11,060 bases of DNA from an uncultured Collinsella sp. Its GTDB lineage: Bacteria; Actinomycetota; Coriobacteriia; Coriobacteriales; Coriobacteriaceae. Shown here in pieces: positions 1-7,345 of the stretch; the stretch's first letter is position 1, and the number at the start of each line of letters is the position of its first letter. A program made the position numbers and the translations under genes. Under the pieces are notes generated by a model that worked only from the letters and a program-made list of their open reading frames with translations, made no database searches and was not told where the DNA came from. The stretch is from positions 1-11,060 of the forward strand of contig CABRDB010000026.1 in assembly GCA_902469555.1 (NCBI GenBank), in the 5' to 3' direction.

Positions 1-62
1 ACGTTGAGATAACGTTCGCCCCCGCTTTGCTCTAGCCAGGTTGCTATGGGTGGGCGTGACGG

Positions 63-1526
63 CTACTCGTCGCGCTTCTCCTCATGGCGAGCAGCGGCGC
101 GGGCATCGTGAATGCCCTTGATGGCGGCATGGCGGGCGGTGCGGGCGTCGTGCATGGCGTCGCGGGCCTCGGCGGCCGTTGCCTTGGCAGAGCGCAGCTT
201 GGCTGCCAGGTCGGGATTGGTCTCGGCAACCGCGGCGATCGTGGGGCCGTCGAGCTCTTCTTGCGTGGGCTCGGCCAAAAAGTCGATGGCATACTGAGCG
301 GCTACCATGGCGCCCTTGGCGAGCACGCTCTCGTCGATCTTGTAGAAGCAGGAGTGCTGGGCATAGGTGGCGCCGATCTGGGGATTGCGCGCGCCGACAA
401 AGGCGAGCACACCTGGCACGCGACGCAGGTACTCCGAGAAGTCCTCGCCCGAAAGCGTGCCGCGGTAATGGCCCTCGCCCGCGGGGCCCAGGCATTTGAG
501 CACAGCTTGGCGGCAGCGCTCGCTCGAGGCGGCATCGTTTTCGACCTTGTAGTTGGCGATGGTGTAGTCGGTGAGTTCGGCCTCGGCGCCTAGTGCTGCT
601 GCGGTGTGCTCCACGATGCGGCGCATAAGCTCGGGCATCTCCTCATGCGTCTTGTCGCCATAGGTGCGCACCGTGCCGGCGAGGTACGCCGTGCCGGCGA
701 TAACGTTGCGCGCGGTGCCGCCGTGCAGCTCGCCGACGGTGATGACGGCGGGTTCGTAGGGGCTAATCTCGCGCGAGACGATGGTCTGCAGGGCGTTGAC
801 GATTTCGGCGGCAACCATAACGGCGTCGTGGCCGCGCTGGGGCATGGCGCCATGGCACGAGGTGCCGCGGACGTCGATGCGGAACCAGTCGGTGTTTGCC
901 ATGCGCGGACCGGGCTCGCAGCTCACGGTGCCGGCATCGACCTCGCTCCAGATATGTGCGGCGTAGGCGCCGTCGACGCCGTCGAGCACACCCGTGCCAA
1001 TCATGAGTTTGGCGCCCTGGCCGTTTTCCTCGCTGGGCTGGAATACGATGCGAATCTCACCGTGGATGTCGTCAGTCATATGGCGCAGGATTTGTAGCGT
1101 GCCGAGCATCATGGCGATATGGCAGTCGTGACCGCAGGCGTGCATGCAGCCCTCGTTGACGCTAGCGAACTCCTCGCCGGTCTGCTCGGTGACAGGCAGG
1201 GCGTCGATATCGGCGCGCAGCAGGATACGGCGGTGCGGCGTGCCGTCCTCGCGGTAGGCATCGGGCGCGGTACCGCGGAGCGTCGCCACCAGGCCCGTCT
1301 TGAGCGGACGCTCGTAGGGGATATTCATGGCGTCGAGCTGGTTGGCGATGTCGGAGGTCGTACGCTCCTCGACAAGGCTCAGCTCCGGGTGCTTATGGAA
1401 GTGCCGGCGCTGCTTGATGATGTAGGGTTCAAACTCGGCGGCGATATCTCGGATGGCCGCGGTGACGTCGTCTGCCGCGCGAACCTCGGTTGCCGCCATA
1501 ATTTGCTGTGCCTTGGTCTTCGTCAT
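63..1526 (-). CDS. M20-family (M20D-like) metal-dependent amidohydrolase
   Basis: This 487-residue protein looks like a cytosolic M20 amidohydrolase, the family that cleaves N-acyl amino acids, hippurate-type substrates or aminobenzoyl-glutamate with a metal pair. Seen: RRHFHKHPELS near residue 40, RADIDALP at 104-111, the metal site HACGHD at 129-134 (with the Cys typical of M20D members), the EE pair at 166-167, a conserved His at 191, CHGAMPQRGHDA in the dimerisation domain (224-235), NVIAGTAYLAGTVRTY near 274-289, and a C-terminal metal-ligand His at 391. The start at 1526 is chosen because AAGGAGC lies 9 nt upstream; the open frame runs further, to 2144, but only by reading antisense through the neighbour. 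The last 60 or so residues are an Ala/Arg/His-rich charged helical tail beyond the usual 390-430 residues of the family. No signal peptide is visible. It is divergent from the amidohydrolase at 1695. The exact substrate cannot be told. Confidence 0.9.
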   Translation of the reverse strand: MTKTKAQQIMAATEVRAADDVTAAIRDIAAEFEPYIIKQRRHFHKHPELSLVEERTTSDIANQLDAMNIPYERPLKTGLVATLRGTAPDAYREDGTPHRRILLRADIDALPVTEQTGEEFASVNEGCMHACGHDCHIAMMLGTLQILRHMTDDIHGEIRIVFQPSEENGQGAKLMIGTGVLDGVDGAYAAHIWSEVDAGTVSCEPGPRMANTDWFRIDVRGTSCHGAMPQRGHDAVMVAAEIVNALQTIVSREISPYEPAVITVGELHGGTARNVIAGTAYLAGTVRTYGDKTHEEMPELMRRIVEHTAAALGAEAELTDYTIANYKVENDAASSERCRQAVLKCLGPAGEGHYRGTLSGEDFSEYLRRVPGVLAFVGARNPQIGATYAQHSCFYKIDESVLAKGAMVAAQYAIDFLAEPTQEELDGPTIAAVAETNPDLAAKLRSAKATAAEARDAMHDARTARHAAIKGIHDARAAARHEEKRDE

Positions 1527-1577
1527 GGTCGATTTGCTCCTTGCTGGGTTGATCGCAAAATCGTACAGGCTCTCTCC

Positions 1578-1607
1578 AGTATGCCACCTGCCGCTAGGGC
1601 TGGTAAA
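1578..1607 (-). promoter_or_regulatory. Candidate promoter of the M20 amidohydrolase gene
   Basis: Read on the minus strand, TTTACC (1602-1607) and CATACT (1578-1583) are separated by 18 nt, and a TGG triplet precedes the -10 box as in an extended -10. It lies about 50 nt upstream of the start codon. Assigned by eye only. Confidence 0.4.
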
Positions 1608-1628
1608 GTTGCCGTTTGCCGCTTGGGG

Positions 1629-1656
1629 TTTTGTTACAAGGGCGGGGGAGTACACT
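1629..1656 (+). promoter_or_regulatory. Candidate promoter of the YtcJ-like amidohydrolase gene
   Basis: TTTTGT (1629-1634) and TACACT (1651-1656) are 16 nt apart, about 39 nt before the chosen start codon. The -10 box resembles the one before the riboflavin operon (also TACACT). The -35 match is poor, so this is tentative. Confidence 0.3.
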
Positions 1657-1694
1657 CGGGGGTGTTGAATTTCCTGCCAGAGATGGGGATGCCC

Positions 1695-3332
1695 ATGCGA
1701 CATATCGATCGGATTATTCGCTCCAAGAACGTCTTTACCGCGCAAGACGGCATCGATACCGCCCGCGAGTTGGCGATCGCCATCGCGGGCGATCGCATCG
1801 TCGCTGTCGGCGCGCCCGATGACGTGATTGCCGCCGCACCTGCCGCCACGCCGGTGGTCGATTACGGCGAGCAGTTTGTCTGCCCCGGTTTCCATGACGC
1901 TCATCTGCACTTCTTCCATACTTCGGTTGGCTCCTCTCCGTATATGCTCATGGATATGGGCACGTCCGAGGCGGCACTGGTGCAGCATGCGCTCGAGTTT
2001 TCCCAGGGCCTGCCCAATGACGCCTGGGTCGTGACCCAGGGCTGGCGCGATTACCGCTGGGATCCGCCCGAGCATCCTACCAAGGCCTCCCTCGACGCCG
2101 CCTTCCCCGGTCGCCCCTGTGTTATGTACTCGGGCGACGGGCATACGCTGTGGCTCAACAGCCGCGCGCTCGAAGCCCTCGGCGTGACGCGCGACAGCGA
2201 GCCTCCGGCGGGTGGCAGCTATGACAAAGACTCAAACGGTGAACTTACGGGTATCGCCCACGAGGCAGCTGCTATGCAGCTGCTGCCGCGCTGCCTGGAG
2301 TGGCTGGGCGAGGACCGCATCGCGAGCGCTTACGCCGACCAGATGAAGCGTATGGCCGAACAAGGCATCACCTCAATCTGCGATATGTCGCTCATGCCCA
2401 TGCCGGGCTGCGACTTTATTCGCGACGATGTTTACGACAAGCTGCAGGCCGCCGGCAAGCTGGGCATCCGCGCCCATCTGTTTCCCACGCTGCTGGATGA
2501 CCAATCGCGCTTGGAAGAACTCCAGACCCGATACGCGAACAACGCGCTGCTCTCGGCGCCAGGCTTTAAACAGTTCTTCGACGGCGTGTCGAGCGAGCAT
2601 ACCGCATACCTCACTGAGCCCTATACTAACCCGCGCTTCCCGGGTGACCAGGGTCGCCTGACGGTTCCTGTCGAGCGCATGCGCAAGTTGGTTCTGGCGG
2701 CAGCCGAGCGCGGCCACACCGTGCGTATTCACGTTATCGGCGACGGTGCCATCCATGCTGCGCTCGATATCTTTGAGGAGGCGGCAGGGCTCTACGGTCT
2801 GCCGCCGCACGGTCATAACACGCTCGAGCATCTGGAGAATCTGCTGCCTGAGGACATCGATCGTCTGCGCAAGCTCAACGTCATTGCCTCGAGCCAGCCT
2901 TGCCACATCACGCTCGACCCGGGTGGCCCGGAGCGCGACCTGGGCCTGGAACGCAGCCGCATCATGTGGCCGTTTGCGACCTATAAGCAGCGCGGCATCC
3001 GCCAAGCTTTCGGTACCGATAGCCCCATCACAGCCGTTACCAGCATGAACGTGCTCTACACGGCCATCACGCGCCAAGACCCCCGCAGCCACTGGCCCGA
3101 GGGCGGCTGGCTTCCCAGCGAGCGCATCGACGCGGCAACTGCCCTGCGCAACTACACCCTGGGCAGCGCCTACGCGGCAGGCGACGAGCGAAACCTCGGC
3201 AGCCTGGAACCCGGCAAATACGCCGACCTGGTAGTCCTGGACCAAAACCCGCTCACCATCGACCCCCAAGAGCTGCAAGCCACCAAGGTCCAGGCCACCT
3301 ACCTGGCAGGCAACTTAATCTACGAGCGCTAA
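1695..3332 (+). CDS. YtcJ-like amidohydrolase (amidohydrolase family 3)
   Basis: A 545-residue member of the amidohydrolase superfamily, close in length to YtcJ-type proteins (about 530-550). Such enzymes are cytosolic TIM-barrel metal hydrolases; substrates are mostly unknown. Seen in order: an N-terminal beta segment (IDRIIRSKNVFTAQDG), CPGFHDAHLH with the HxH metal ligands His70 and His72, SGDGHTLWLNSRAL around 146-159, the barrel motif HVIGDGA (346-352), LEHLEN with His379, GTDSPI with the catalytic-type Asp442, and the closing LGSLEPGKYADLVVLD. In-frame ATGs occur at 1683, 1689 and 1695; 1695 is preferred because a GGGGA purine stretch sits about 5 nt upstream, but 1683 or 1689 would add only four or two residues. 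The frame is open back to 1119, but that portion is antisense to the M20 gene. Transcribed divergently from the M20 gene; pairing of the two hydrolases suggests a shared scavenging pathway, which is inference. Confidence 0.88.
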   Translation: MRHIDRIIRSKNVFTAQDGIDTARELAIAIAGDRIVAVGAPDDVIAAAPAATPVVDYGEQFVCPGFHDAHLHFFHTSVGSSPYMLMDMGTSEAALVQHALEFSQGLPNDAWVVTQGWRDYRWDPPEHPTKASLDAAFPGRPCVMYSGDGHTLWLNSRALEALGVTRDSEPPAGGSYDKDSNGELTGIAHEAAAMQLLPRCLEWLGEDRIASAYADQMKRMAEQGITSICDMSLMPMPGCDFIRDDVYDKLQAAGKLGIRAHLFPTLLDDQSRLEELQTRYANNALLSAPGFKQFFDGVSSEHTAYLTEPYTNPRFPGDQGRLTVPVERMRKLVLAAAERGHTVRIHVIGDGAIHAALDIFEEAAGLYGLPPHGHNTLEHLENLLPEDIDRLRKLNVIASSQPCHITLDPGGPERDLGLERSRIMWPFATYKQRGIRQAFGTDSPITAVTSMNVLYTAITRQDPRSHWPEGGWLPSERIDAATALRNYTLGSAYAAGDERNLGSLEPGKYADLVVLDQNPLTIDPQELQATKVQATYLAGNLIYER

Positions 3333-3350
3333 TATTCATGCCGTACCGTT

Positions 3351-3402
3351 AAACGCGGCTCGGGCAGCCTATTTTGGGATGGCGCTCGAGCCGCGTTTGT
3401 TT
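3351..3402 (+). terminator. Intrinsic terminator after the YtcJ-like gene
   Basis: A perfect 12-bp stem, AAACGCGGCTCG (3351-3362) with CGAGCCGCGTTT (3387-3398), closes a 24-nt loop. The 3' side runs into GTTTGTTTG. It starts 18 nt after the stop codon at 3332, the expected place for a terminator. Confidence 0.75.
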
Positions 3403-3421
3403 GCCGATCGGGTCCGTTAGG

Positions 3422-3464
3422 AGCGTCCCCACTCTGCTGGATTTGAGCGCAGGGTGGGGACGCT
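3422..3464. repeat. Long hairpin (16-bp stem, 11-nt loop)
   Basis: AGCGTCCCCACTCTGC (3422-3437) pairs with GCAGGGTGGGGACGCT (3449-3464) with a single G-T wobble. There is no T-run on either side, so it is not a standard intrinsic terminator. It follows directly on the terminator at 3351-3402 and may be a second, back-up stop signal or the edge of the repeat-rich region. Confidence 0.6.
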
Positions 3465-3887
3465 GCTGCCCCGCGCGCTCAATTGGGATATCAGCAATGC
3501 TTTCTCTTGGTGTTTTGCATACTTCCAGTTGCAGATTGCATAAAAAAGCTGAGGTGTTCTTTCCGGTCCTGATGTACCCCCGCCTGGGCCGTGCAAAAAA
3601 CGGAGTATTCTGCACGGCAAGTTCCTCCGGTACCGCTGCAGTTGGCTAACATTGCGGAGATCAACGTCATTTTGGGGTCCGGTGCGACGCGAGACATGTT
3701 TATTTGTCTCGACGAAGTCTGTCTGCCGACCCAAATCGCCGGTCGAAGGCGTCTTTGGGGCCAATAAGGGGTGTCCGGCGCGTATGCAGCCGTCCTGGCC
3801 TACTGAATACTCCCAAAAATGCACGGTGCTCCCCGGGGGACCCGTGCGCGCGGCGAAAACCATGCCCATGTCGCCATCCGCATCGCC
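3465..3887. other. Gene-less, hairpin-rich stretch
   Basis: No credible gene is seen here: open frames occur on both strands but lack ribosome binding sites, a recognisable fold or consistent codon bias. The DNA is unlike the flanking coding sequence, with mixed AT-rich runs, and holds several hairpins: GCCGTGCA/TGCACGGC (3588-3595 with 3611-3618), CGAGACA/TGTCTCG around 3690-3713, a nested CCCAAA..CGCC/GGCG..TTTGGG (3730-3759), and GCACGG..CCCC/GGGG..CCGTGC (3821-3847). It could be an untranslated structured RNA, a decayed mobile element, or a dispersed intergenic repeat. Nothing in the sequence decides between these. Confidence 0.5.
3589..3826. repeat. Inverted pair of a 22-nt motif flanking a 194-bp core
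   Basis: The motif CCGTGCA-N5-(C/G)GGAGTATTC is present at 3589-3610 on the plus strand and again at 3805-3826 on the minus strand, with the middle five bases A-rich in one copy and T-rich in the other. The first copy is itself inside a hairpin. A weaker relative, GGAAGTATGCAAAA, lies on the minus strand near 3517-3530. These could be protein-binding sites or the ends of a small repeat unit. Confidence 0.5.
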
Positions 3888-4131
3888 ATTTTGCTGCACA
3901 GACTTTTCTGAATGCCGGGGCCGAATTAGTTAACCAAGCTCCCGTGTGGCGCCGGAGGGGCGGGATATAAGGTTTATCGCGAGTTCCGCACGAGCCGAAG
4001 GCCACTTAATGTGGCCTTCGTGCGAGCAGGACTGCCCGAGCAGGAAACCTTATATCCCGCCCCTCCGGCGCCACACGGGAGCCGCGCACAAGTTATCCCC
4101 CGGCATTCAGAAAATCTAAGTGCCAAAAAAT
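3888..4131. repeat. Giant near-symmetric inverted repeat upstream of groES
   Basis: The left arm 3938-3975 and right arm 4045-4082 are perfect reverse complements over 38 bp, starting GCTCCCGTGTGG and ending GATATAAGGTTT. Outside them, 3904-3920 and 4098-4114 are a second perfect 17-bp pair (TTTTCTGAATGCCGGGG and its complement), separated from the inner arms by unpaired 15-17 nt. Inside, CGAAGGCCAC/GTGGCCTTCG (3996-4005 with 4011-4020) caps the structure with a 5-nt loop. All pairs share a centre near 4008-4010. Weaker pairing (AGA/TCT, GCAC/GTGC, TTTTG/CAAAA with small bulges) carries the symmetry out to about 3888 and 4131. No open frame encodes a transposase and no clear target-site duplication is seen. 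Mobile-element relic, cruciform-type regulatory site or structured RNA are all possible. Confidence 0.9.
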
Positions 4132-4139
4132 AAGATTTT

Positions 4140-4159
4140 TTGACTCCGTGTTGTATAAC
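4140..4159 (+). promoter_or_regulatory. Weak candidate groESL promoter elements
   Basis: TTGACT (4140-4145) and TATAAC (4154-4159) are both good hexamers but only 8 nt apart, so they cannot be one standard promoter. TATAAC alone has no good -35 at 16-18 nt, and TTGACT has only a poor -10 downstream. The groESL promoter probably lies in this neighbourhood but is not resolved. Confidence 0.25.
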
Positions 4160-4209
4160 CCGCCATTCGTGGGTACCATTCAACGCGTACGCAAACAAAA
4201 AGGGTTAAC

Positions 4210-4230
4210 CCGCGCGGCATGACCGCGCGG
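4210..4230 (+). promoter_or_regulatory. groS: GC hairpin in the groES leader
   Basis: Two copies of the self-complementary octamer CCGCGCGG (4210-4217 and 4223-4230) flank a 5-nt loop, 6 nt upstream of the groES Shine-Dalgarno AAGGAGG at 4237-4243. The 10-bp palindrome GGGTTAACCC (4202-4211) overlaps its left side. It may stabilise the mRNA 5' end or influence initiation. Confidence 0.5.
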
Positions 4231-4251
4231 CCCAAAAAGGAGGAAACAAGC

Positions 4252-4545
4252 ATGTCGTCTTTGAAGCCGCTTGCAGATCGCGTCCTGGTCAAGCCCGACG
4301 AGGCCGAGCAGAAGACCGCTTCTGGTCTGTACATCGCCAGCAACGCTCAGGAGAAGCCGCAGCGCGGCACCATCGTTGCCGTTGGCGCCGGTAAGGTCAA
4401 CGACAAGGGCGAGCGCATCCCCATGGACGTTCAGGTCGGCGACGTTGTCATCTACGGTAAGTTTGGTGGCAACGAGGTCAAGGTCGACGGCGAGAAGTAT
4501 CTGCTGATGCGCGCCGACGACATCTACGCCGTCGTCGAGGCCTAG
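4252..4545 (+). CDS. groS: Co-chaperonin GroES (Cpn10)
   Basis: A 97-residue cytosolic co-chaperonin that forms the heptameric lid on GroEL and drives the ATP-dependent folding cycle. The N-terminal LKPLADRVLVKPDEAEQKT, the mobile loop around residues 18-34 (ASGLYIASNAQEK), RGTIVAVGAGK, the VGDVVIYGKFGG segment and the C-terminal YLLMRADDIYAVVE all match the family, and the length is normal. The start at 4252 is chosen because AAGGAGG sits 8 nt upstream; an in-frame ATG at 4219 would add 11 residues that lie within the leader hairpin. groEL follows after 96 nt with no terminator between, so the two form one operon. Confidence 0.97.
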   Translation: MSSLKPLADRVLVKPDEAEQKTASGLYIASNAQEKPQRGTIVAVGAGKVNDKGERIPMDVQVGDVVIYGKFGGNEVKVDGEKYLLMRADDIYAVVEA

Positions 4546-4563
4546 TCTCGTCAGAATCTCTGA

Positions 4564-6279
<1,716 letters not shown>

Positions 6280-6305
6280 GGCCGACAAGGTCTAGAACTC
6301 CCACC

Positions 6306-6357
6306 GGGAATCCGGGGGGCGTGACGGGGTTTCTCTCCGGAACGTCCTCGGATTCCC
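6306..6357 (+). terminator. Possible terminator or structured element after groEL
   Basis: GGGAATCCG (6306-6314) and CGGATTCCC (6349-6357) form a perfect 9-bp stem around a 34-nt loop that itself contains CCGG/CCGG pairing. It begins 27 nt after the groEL stop. The following bases (TGCGTTTACGG) give only a weak T-run, so termination here is uncertain. Confidence 0.45.
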
Positions 6358-6427
6358 TGCGTTTACGGCCTTGAGGTCGGCGGGCGGAGAAGGACGTGGT
6401 TGATAGGGATACGTGTCCCCTTCGCTG

Positions 6428-6446
6428 TTTCGCGCTTTGCGCGAAA
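6428..6446. repeat. Perfect 8-bp hairpin between groEL and the riboflavin operon
   Basis: TTTCGCGC and GCGCGAAA pair around a TTT loop. Immediately upstream, GGGATACGTGTCCC (about 6406-6419) is a near-palindrome with wobble pairs. With the hairpin at 6306-6357, the 281-nt gap to the promoter is densely structured; its role is unknown. Confidence 0.5.
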
Positions 6447-6523
6447 GGCGCGCTACTTTGGAATGGGTGGGGAACGTGGTTGTTGCGGCAACTGGTCCCA
6501 GCCATAAATTACCCTTGGCATAC

Positions 6524-6551
6524 TTGCGCGAAAGCCTACTGGTGCTACACT
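6524..6551 (+). promoter_or_regulatory. Candidate promoter of the riboflavin-uptake operon
   Basis: TACACT at 6546-6551 is preceded by TGC, an extended -10 arrangement, and TTGCGC at 6524-6529 lies 16 nt upstream as a partial -35. Transcription would start near 6558, just before the first helix of the FMN riboswitch, which is the expected geometry. Confidence 0.55.
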
Positions 6552-6560
6552 TGCAATTGC

Positions 6561-6744
6561 TGTTTCAGGGCGGGGTGGAATTCCCCACTGGTGGTAAATC
6601 GGGCGGTGCCAAGGGGGTACCGTGGCGCAGGCAAAGTGCCTGCGGTCGAGCCGATGAGTCCGCGACCCGTGTGTGCGTTGGTTCGCATGCCGGCTGAACT
6701 GGTGAGATCCCAGTACCAACGGTTAGAGTCCGGATGAAAGAGGC
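6561..6744 (+). promoter_or_regulatory. FMN riboswitch (RFN element)
   Basis: The conserved RFN blocks are present in order: CAGGGCGGGGTG followed by ATTCCCCACTGGTGGT, then GAGTCCGCGACCC, GGTGAGATCCCAGTACC, and the closing AGAGTCCGGATGAAAGAGG. A variable hairpin CGCAGGC/GCCTGCG (6626-6644) sits between. Helix P1 is TTTC (6563-6566) with GAAA (6736-6739) plus flanking pairs. RFN elements bind FMN and turn off riboflavin synthesis or uptake genes. The element ends directly against the ribU ribosome binding site AGGTGA (6745-6750), leaving no room for an intrinsic terminator, so translational control is inferred. Confidence 0.95.
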
Positions 6745-6754
6745 AGGTGATCTT

Positions 6755-7345
6755 ATGTCTGAACAGTCGCAGCATATCCATTTTGAGAACACGAATAGGT
6801 GGAGCACCAAACAGCTCGTTACCATGGCGTTGATGTGCGCCTTGGGCGCCCTGTTTATGTACGTGCAGCTGCCCATCCTTCCTTCGGCACCGTTTTTGAC
6901 CTACGACCCGTCGCTGGTGCCGGCGATGGTGTGTGGATTTGCGTATGGCCCTGGTGCCGGCACCGCTGTTGCCGCCATGGCGATCGTCATCCATGCGCTT
7001 ACCACGGGCGATTGGGTTGGTGCGCTTATGAACTTGGTTGCCACGCTGGGCTATATTCTGCCTGCGGCTATCGTCTACCAGAAGATGCATACCTATAAGG
7101 GTGCCGTGATTGGCCTGGTGCTCGGCGTTATTGCCGCTACGGCGTTGTCTATGGCCGCAAACCTTACCATTGGCGTTTGGTTCTGGTATGGCTCGGTCGA
7201 TGTGATTGCCCCGCTCATGATTCCTGCCGTGCTGCCGTTCAACCTTATCAAGACCGTGCTTAACTCGGTATTGACGCTCGCGGTGTACAAGGCGGTCTCC
7301 AACCTCATCACGCCTAAAAAGGACCAGGTCAAAGGCCGCGCATGA
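6755..7345 (+). CDS. ribU: Riboflavin ECF transporter substrate-binding (S) protein RibU
   Basis: A 196-residue integral membrane S-component that captures riboflavin outside the cell and passes it inward with the ECF energising module. After a short hydrophilic N-terminus, hydrophobic segments fall at about 20-39, 53-80, 88-109, 114-146 and 150-185, consistent with the six-helix fold. The family pattern PFLTYDPSLVPAMVCGFAYGP (46-66) matches the RibU 'LKYDPSDVPAL' region, and PFNLIK at 161-166 is a typical late S-component motif. The start at 6755 is chosen over an in-frame ATG at 6734 because that one lies inside the riboswitch and AGGTGA is 4 nt before 6755. The FMN riboswitch directly upstream makes riboflavin the likely substrate. 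It overlaps the next gene by ATGA. Confidence 0.92.
   Translation: MSEQSQHIHFENTNRWSTKQLVTMALMCALGALFMYVQLPILPSAPFLTYDPSLVPAMVCGFAYGPGAGTAVAAMAIVIHALTTGDWVGALMNLVATLGYILPAAIVYQKMHTYKGAVIGLVLGVIAATALSMAANLTIGVWFWYGSVDVIAPLMIPAVLPFNLIKTVLNSVLTLAVYKAVSNLITPKKDQVKGRA

Noticed and set aside
1119..1694. N-terminal extension of the YtcJ-like gene back to 1119
   Set aside because: It is antisense to the M20 gene and shows no homology; the family N-terminus starts at about 1695.
1527..2144. N-terminal extension of the M20 gene to 2144
   Set aside because: The added residues read antisense through the YtcJ-like gene and its promoter; AAGGAGC upstream of 1526 and the normal family N-terminus support the shorter form.
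2373..3278. 301-codon open frame antisense to the YtcJ-like gene
   Set aside because: No ribosome binding site or recognisable motif, and it lies wholly within a well-supported gene.
3349..4005. Several open frames of 68-160 codons on both strands, including one at 3417-3899 on the minus strand
   Set aside because: They overlap one another and run through hairpins, with no good ribosome binding sites and no recognisable domains; left as possible noncoding or repeat DNA.
4037..4044. Short direct repeat CGAGCAGG (4023-4030 and 4037-4044) as a CRISPR-like or tandem repeat
   Set aside because: Only two 8-nt copies inside the loop region of the large palindrome, without regular spacing or further units.
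3888..4131. Classical insertion sequence or integrated element
   Set aside because: No transposase frame and no convincing target-site duplication beside the inverted repeat, so only a repeat is claimed.
4219..4251. Earlier groES start at 4219
   Set aside because: That ATG is in the loop of the leader hairpin with no ribosome binding site; 4252 has AAGGAGG at proper spacing and matches the family start.
6734..6754. Earlier ribU start at 6734
   Set aside because: This ATG is part of the conserved GGATGAAAG end of the FMN riboswitch; AGGTGA supports 6755.
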